DNA from: Pseudomonas sp. PA15(2017)
GTDB taxonomy: Bacteria; Pseudomonadota; Gammaproteobacteria; Pseudomonadales; Pseudomonadaceae
Direction of reading: 5' to 3'
DNA: 64,000 bases
Assembly: GCF_001945395.1 (NCBI RefSeq)
Contig: NZ_MSXV01000058.1
Coordinates: 408,545 to 472,544, forward strand
Below the pieces are notes generated by a model. That model had not been told where the DNA came from. It saw only the letters and a program-made list of their open reading frames with translations, and searched no databases. Position numbers and translations under genes: made by a program. Of this stretch, positions 60,243 to 64,000 are shown in pieces. How positions within the stretch are numbered: the stretch's first letter is position 1; each line of letters starts with the position of its first letter.

Positions 60243-61667
60243 ATGACTGACGCTGATCTCTCACCCGGATCCACCCTCACGGACGCGCCAACGTCTACCG
60301 GCAAAATGAAAAAAGCACTCGGACTCACCGCGCTGCTGTCCGTTTCAGTCGGCCTCGTCATCTCCCAGGGCGTGATGGTTCTCATGCTGCAAGGTGCGGG
60401 GATTGCCGGGCCCGCGTTTCTAATCCCGCTGTCGCTGGCTTTCCTGCTAGCGCTTACCTATGCGCTCTCGTTCTCGGAACTATCGTTAATGATTCCCCGC
60501 GCCGGCAGCCTAAGCAGCTATACGGAAGTAGCTCTAGGGCATTTCGCGGCGATCGTCTCGACATTTTCCGGCTACGTTGTCGTGGCTATGTTCGCCCTGT
60601 CCGCCGAGCTTCTGCTACTCGACCAGATCATCACCCATGTCTATCCGGGGTTGTTTCCCAATATGAGCGTGGCGATCGGTGTTCTGGTGTTGTTCACGCT
60701 GCTCAATCTACTTGGCATCGACATCTTCGCCCGTTTGCAGACAGCACTCGCTTCGGTGATGTTGATCATGTTGCTCGCCTTGGGGCTTTCCGCTATCAGC
60801 GGCAGCGGTAGCGAACCGGCGCTAAGCGGTGGCTTGCCAACGGAATGGAACCCAATGGGCGTTGGTGTTCTGGCCCTAGTGGCTATGGCCATCTGGGGCT
60901 TCGTTGGAGCCGAATTCGTCTGCCCGCTGGTCGAAGAGTCACGTCGCCCTGAGCGCAATATCCCTTGGGCGATGATCCTGGGCATCACGATCATCTTCGT
61001 GACCATCGCGTTATATGCCATCGGCTCTCTGTACTACGTCCCGCAGGAGCAACTGGCCAGCGCTTCACTGCCCCACTACCTATATGCCACAGCACTGTTC
61101 GGCGAAGCCGGCAAGCACGTATTGGTTATCGCAGCCATCACGGCTACCTGCAGCACACTCAATACATCCCTAGCGGCTATTCCGCGCATGCTCTACGGCA
61201 TGGCCAACAATGGGCAAGCCTTCCCTCAATTCAAACTGCTAAGCCGCGGTTTCAACACGCCCTGGGTCGCGGTGTTGTTCGTGGCCGCGATTACCGGGCT
61301 ACCGATCCTGTTCATGGGCGATGACCCGGGTGTCGTCGGCATGCTGCTGATCGCCGCCGCGATTGCCTGGCTGCTGGCCTACATCGTGTGCCACCTGGAC
61401 GTGATTGCCTTGCGCCGCCGTTATCCCGGTATGAGGCGCCCCTTCCGCACGCCGTTCTACCCGCTGCCGCAGTTGCTGGGTATAGCGGGCATGCTGATCT
61501 CGATTTACTACGCTTCACCGTCGCCGGAAATGACCAAAGCAATATTTACCAGCGCCGGTGTAGTGCTGGTTCTGGTGTCCGTGATCGCGGCGATTTGGAT
61601 CAAATTTGTGATGCGCAAGCCGCTATTCAAACCCGAACCGCTGAGCACCGTTCTCAATCGTCAATGA
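60243..61667 (+). CDS. APC-family amino acid/polyamine permease
   Basis: The 474-residue membrane protein has about 12 helices and the APC pattern, including the unwound TM1 (LSVSVGLVISQGVMVLML), FSELSLMIPRAGSL, and the TM6 region AIWGFVGAEFVCPLVEESRR. It is likely the uptake system for the amine degraded by the flanking enzymes; substrate inferred from context only. It has an AGGAGAG ribosome binding site and lies 69 bases after the dehydrogenase gene. Confidence 0.85.
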   Translation: MTDADLSPGSTLTDAPTSTGKMKKALGLTALLSVSVGLVISQGVMVLMLQGAGIAGPAFLIPLSLAFLLALTYALSFSELSLMIPRAGSLSSYTEVALGHFAAIVSTFSGYVVVAMFALSAELLLLDQIITHVYPGLFPNMSVAIGVLVLFTLLNLLGIDIFARLQTALASVMLIMLLALGLSAISGSGSEPALSGGLPTEWNPMGVGVLALVAMAIWGFVGAEFVCPLVEESRRPERNIPWAMILGITIIFVTIALYAIGSLYYVPQEQLASASLPHYLYATALFGEAGKHVLVIAAITATCSTLNTSLAAIPRMLYGMANNGQAFPQFKLLSRGFNTPWVAVLFVAAITGLPILFMGDDPGVVGMLLIAAAIAWLLAYIVCHLDVIALRRRYPGMRRPFRTPFYPLPQLLGIAGMLISIYYASPSPEMTKAIFTSAGVVLVLVSVIAAIWIKFVMRKPLFKPEPLSTVLNRQ

Positions 61668-61720
61668 AGTCTGCTCAGGGGTTAACCCCGTTCATCCATG
61701 CTAAATGCGAGGCTGTTGCC

Positions 61721-63103
61721 ATGACTCTCTCCAACAATCCTGCACGCTCCACCATTGCTTATCAGGCCTTGGATGCCGCCCACCACATCCATGCCTTTCT
61801 CGATCAGAAAGTACTTAATGAAAAGGGCGCATTGGTGATCGCCAAAGGCCGAGGTTTGAACCTGTGGGACACTGAAGGTAAACGCTACCTCGATGGTATG
61901 TCCGGCCTGTGGTGCACCGCGTTGGGCTACGGCCGTGCCGACCTTAATGCTGCAGCCGCGCGCCAATTGGAAGAGCTTCCGTACTACAACCTCTTTTTTC
62001 AAACCACACACCCGCGGGTGGTGGAATTATCCGAGCTGCTGTTCAGCTTGCTACCGAAACACTATAGCCACGCCATCTACACCAACTCCGGGTCCGAGGC
62101 TAATGAGGTGTTGATCCGTAGTGTGCGTCGTTATTGGCAGGTGGTCGGCAAACCTCAGAAGAAGATCATGATCGGTCGCTGGAACGGCTATCACGGCTCT
62201 ACGCTGGGCAGCACCGCACTGGGCGGCATGGGCTTCATGCATGATATGGGAGGTATGCTTCCAGACTTTGCCCATATCGGCGAGCCATACTACTTCGTCG
62301 AAGGTGGTGAGCTGAGCGAAGAGGCATTCGGCATCAAGGCTGCTCGCGAGTTGGAGACAAAAATCCTCGAGCTGGGTGCAGAGAATGTCGCTGCTTTCGT
62401 CGCGGAGCCCTTCCAAGGTGCAGGCGGCATGATCTTTCCACCAGCCAGCTACTGGGCCGAAGTACAGCGAATCTGCCGCCAGTACGACGTACTGCTGTGC
62501 GCGGACGAAGTGATAGGTGGCTTCGGTCGCACCGGCGAATGGTTCGCCCATCAACACTTCGGTTTCCAGCCGGACACCCTGACCATCGCCAAAGGTCTGA
62601 CTTCCGGCTATATCCCCATGGGTGGCCTGGTACTGTCGAGCCGCATCGCCAATGCACTGGTGCAAGAGGGTGGGGTGTTCGCCCATGGCCTGACCTACGC
62701 GGGACACCCCGTTGCGGCTGCCGTAGCCATCGCAAACCTCACAGCACTGCGCGACGAAAAGATCGTCGAGACGGTGAAAGCCGACACTGGCCCGTACCTG
62801 CAAAAGTTGCTGCGTGACACCTTCGCCGACCACCCGCTGATCGGTGATGTCCAGGGTAGCGGCTTGGTCGCTGCGCTTCAGTTCGCTGAAGAAAAAGCCT
62901 CGCGCAAACGTTTCTCCAACGAGAACGACATTGCCTGGCACTGCCGAACGGTTGGTTTCGATGAGGGCGTGATCATCCGCTCTACTCTCGGTCGTATGAT
63001 CATGGCACCAGCGCTAGTCGCCACTCATGCAGAGCTGGATGAAATGGTTGAGAAGACCAGTCGTGCGGTCGACCGTACGGGCCGTGAACTGAAACTTCTT
63101 TAA
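61721..63103 (+). CDS. Class III omega-aminotransferase, SpuC-like
   Basis: The 460-residue PLP enzyme carries LWCTALGYGR, LPYYNLFFQTTHP, YTNSGSEANEVLIR, IGRWNGYHGSTL, the ADEVIGGFGRTG block and the PLP lysine Lys291 (IAKGLTSGYIPMGG). These blocks closely follow the pyruvate-dependent putrescine/polyamine transaminase SpuC. Its product aldehyde is a natural substrate for the dehydrogenase at 58680. ATG 61721 is used. A second in-frame ATG overlapping the permease stop would add about 19 residues without family support. Confidence 0.87.
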   Translation: MTLSNNPARSTIAYQALDAAHHIHAFLDQKVLNEKGALVIAKGRGLNLWDTEGKRYLDGMSGLWCTALGYGRADLNAAAARQLEELPYYNLFFQTTHPRVVELSELLFSLLPKHYSHAIYTNSGSEANEVLIRSVRRYWQVVGKPQKKIMIGRWNGYHGSTLGSTALGGMGFMHDMGGMLPDFAHIGEPYYFVEGGELSEEAFGIKAARELETKILELGAENVAAFVAEPFQGAGGMIFPPASYWAEVQRICRQYDVLLCADEVIGGFGRTGEWFAHQHFGFQPDTLTIAKGLTSGYIPMGGLVLSSRIANALVQEGGVFAHGLTYAGHPVAAAVAIANLTALRDEKIVETVKADTGPYLQKLLRDTFADHPLIGDVQGSGLVAALQFAEEKASRKRFSNENDIAWHCRTVGFDEGVIIRSTLGRMIMAPALVATHAELDEMVEKTSRAVDRTGRELKLL

Positions 63104-63882
63104 ATACGACTCGCTGCAACGAAAGAGGTGTATCGGGAGCCGGCACGTATACGCGGGCCCCCATTAAGCTTGTTTTCTGAGGGCCTTCAGAGCTCGTCAG
63201 CCAACATCATGACACCTATCCCATGGTGCAAAGGGCCCGAAGCTATCGAAAATCTACACATATTATGTGGTCTTAGTTTGAAACTGATCGAGAGGGTTGG
63301 AACCCTCACGACACTGTCTCGGTGTGAGACTGGAAGACATCGGACAACCCATGGCGAATGATAAGGTTACATATTCAGTTTTACAGGAGCCCACCCTAGG
63401 TCTATAAATCGCGTACTTGGGTTCTAGATCGATCTTCAAACTTGCAATAAGTGGATCTGTGTAAGGTGCAAGCTTTGCTTTGCGCTGCATGTAAAGCTAC
63501 ACGCTCTGAAAATCTCTGTAGACATGCCGAGAATGTACATCCATCTAAAACCTTCATCGATAAAGGCTTGCGCGGGTCTGCAACTAACAGCGATCGGCCA
63601 TTCCCCTTGCGACCGTAAATCCTAACGGCCGGGGTAAATTCGATAACACTCATTTTAGAAAGGGCTTAGCTGTCTCATTTTAAACTATGAGTTCAAAAAT
63701 CCACTCGGCTCAAGCTCGATAGCTCCCATACGACGGCGCAAAATCGATCAACCTTAACGTTTACATCTGCCATCCAACGAGATAATATCAAAGTGCCAGG
63801 CAGGCAATTAAATAGCTCCATGGAAGTCGTAGCTAACCTCCAGCCTGATACACTCTATTATGTAGCTAAGGAAAACTTTCTT
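63104..63882. other. AT-richer intergenic region upstream of the microcin-like gene
   Basis: No gene can be supported in these 779 bases; the short frames on both strands have no family look. A perfect palindrome GAGGGTT-gg-AACCCTC (63292-63307) is followed by GTCTC-ggtgt-GAGAC at about 63316-63330, two adjacent hairpins that may end the aminotransferase transcript or form an RNA element. Composition is more AT-rich than the core genes, consistent with acquired DNA. Confidence 0.4.
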
Positions 63883-64000
63883 ATGCAAGAACTCAATCTG
63901 GTTGAAATCGAGCTTGTTTCCGGGGCTGGCCTGGCCAGCACGACGACCGCTGCTGGCGCAGTGGGTGGCGCCATGCTGGGTGTGGGTGCTGGCGCCGCTA
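63883..64000 (+). CDS. Double-glycine-type bacteriocin (microcin-like) precursor, partial
   Basis: The 39 visible residues begin MQELNLVEIELVSGAG. This is the leader pattern of peptides cut and exported by C39-peptidase ABC transporters: a short leader with Leu/Glu/Ile/Val spaced as in colicin V (MRTLTLNELDSVSGG) and a small-residue pair GA at the cleavage site. The rest (TTTAAGAVGGAMLGVGAGAA) is Gly/Ala-rich with repeated small-xxx-small spacing, as in pore-forming class II microcins. AAGGA lies 10 bases before ATG 63883. An in-frame ATG at 63820 would give a longer leader. The window cuts the gene, so length and the export or immunity genes are unseen. Confidence 0.7.
   Translation, partial: MQELNLVEIELVSGAGLASTTTAAGAVGGAMLGVGAGAA

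Noticed and set aside
63402..63653. 83-codon minus-strand frame in the 3' region
   Set aside because: No recognisable family, signal or ribosome binding site, and it lies in AT-richer DNA where chance frames are expected; not enough to call a gene.
1..64000. tRNA, rRNA genes or a CRISPR array
   Set aside because: No cloverleaf, rRNA-like stretch or direct-repeat/spacer pattern was recognised by reading; a tRNAscan or CRISPR search was not possible.

Overview
The window is chromosomal DNA from a gamma-proteobacterium of the genus Pseudomonas. The main evidence is gene order: bamA-rseP-dxr-cdsA-uppS-frr-pyrH-tsf-rpsB / map-glnD-dapC and thiD-thiE-hemL-SEL1-DUF1820-miaB-phoH-ybeY-corC-lnt follow, as I recall them, two separate P. 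aeruginosa PAO1 blocks (about PA3648-PA3659 and PA3974-PA3984). Here the two blocks lie side by side. The proteins are Pseudomonas-like and the core DNA is GC-rich. The species cannot be fixed from the sequence alone.

Core 1 (1-16.2 kb): a minus-strand envelope/translation operon runs from rpsB-tsf through pyrH, frr, uppS, cdsA, dxr and rseP into bamA, which the window edge cuts. Divergent from rpsB are map, glnD (nitrogen sensing) and dapC (lysine/peptidoglycan precursor). An amino-acid-type dCache chemoreceptor gene lies between glnD and dapC.

Core 2 with inserts (16.2-36.9 kb): a two-gene unit encodes a heme-oxygenase-like di-iron protein and an NPPY methyltransferase. A LadS-type hybrid kinase follows. 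A Fhu-type hydroxamate siderophore import and reduction operon (fhuF-fhuC-fhuB-fhuD) with an upstream MFS transporter separates ladS from thiD. Vitamin B1, tetrapyrrole, tRNA modification, rRNA maturation and lipoprotein acylation genes then run to lnt. A strongly structured intergenic element lies between miaB and phoH.

Accessory metal island (36.9-54.4 kb): it opens with debris, including a frameshifted TonB-receptor plug fragment. Next come a DUF2946 / TonB receptor / PepSY module, a CzcRS-like two-component pair behind a MerR/CadR-type promoter, a CDF exporter (czcD), czcCBA, a second czcRS pair and a DUF2790 periplasmic protein. The CDF pump would move divalent metal from cytoplasm to periplasm and CzcCBA from periplasm to outside. 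The kinases would sense periplasmic metal, while the MerR-type operator implies a cytoplasmic sensor encoded elsewhere.

Eroded mobile DNA and catabolism (54.4-64 kb): broken IS5-family and IS3-family transposase genes flank an OprD-family porin gene. A polyamine/omega-amino-acid unit follows (PuuC/KauB-like dehydrogenase, APC permease, SpuC-like transaminase). The last 118 bases open a small gene whose product begins like a double-glycine leader bacteriocin (class II microcin type) followed by a Gly/Ala-rich core, cut by the window edge. It is the most promising lead for something undescribed.
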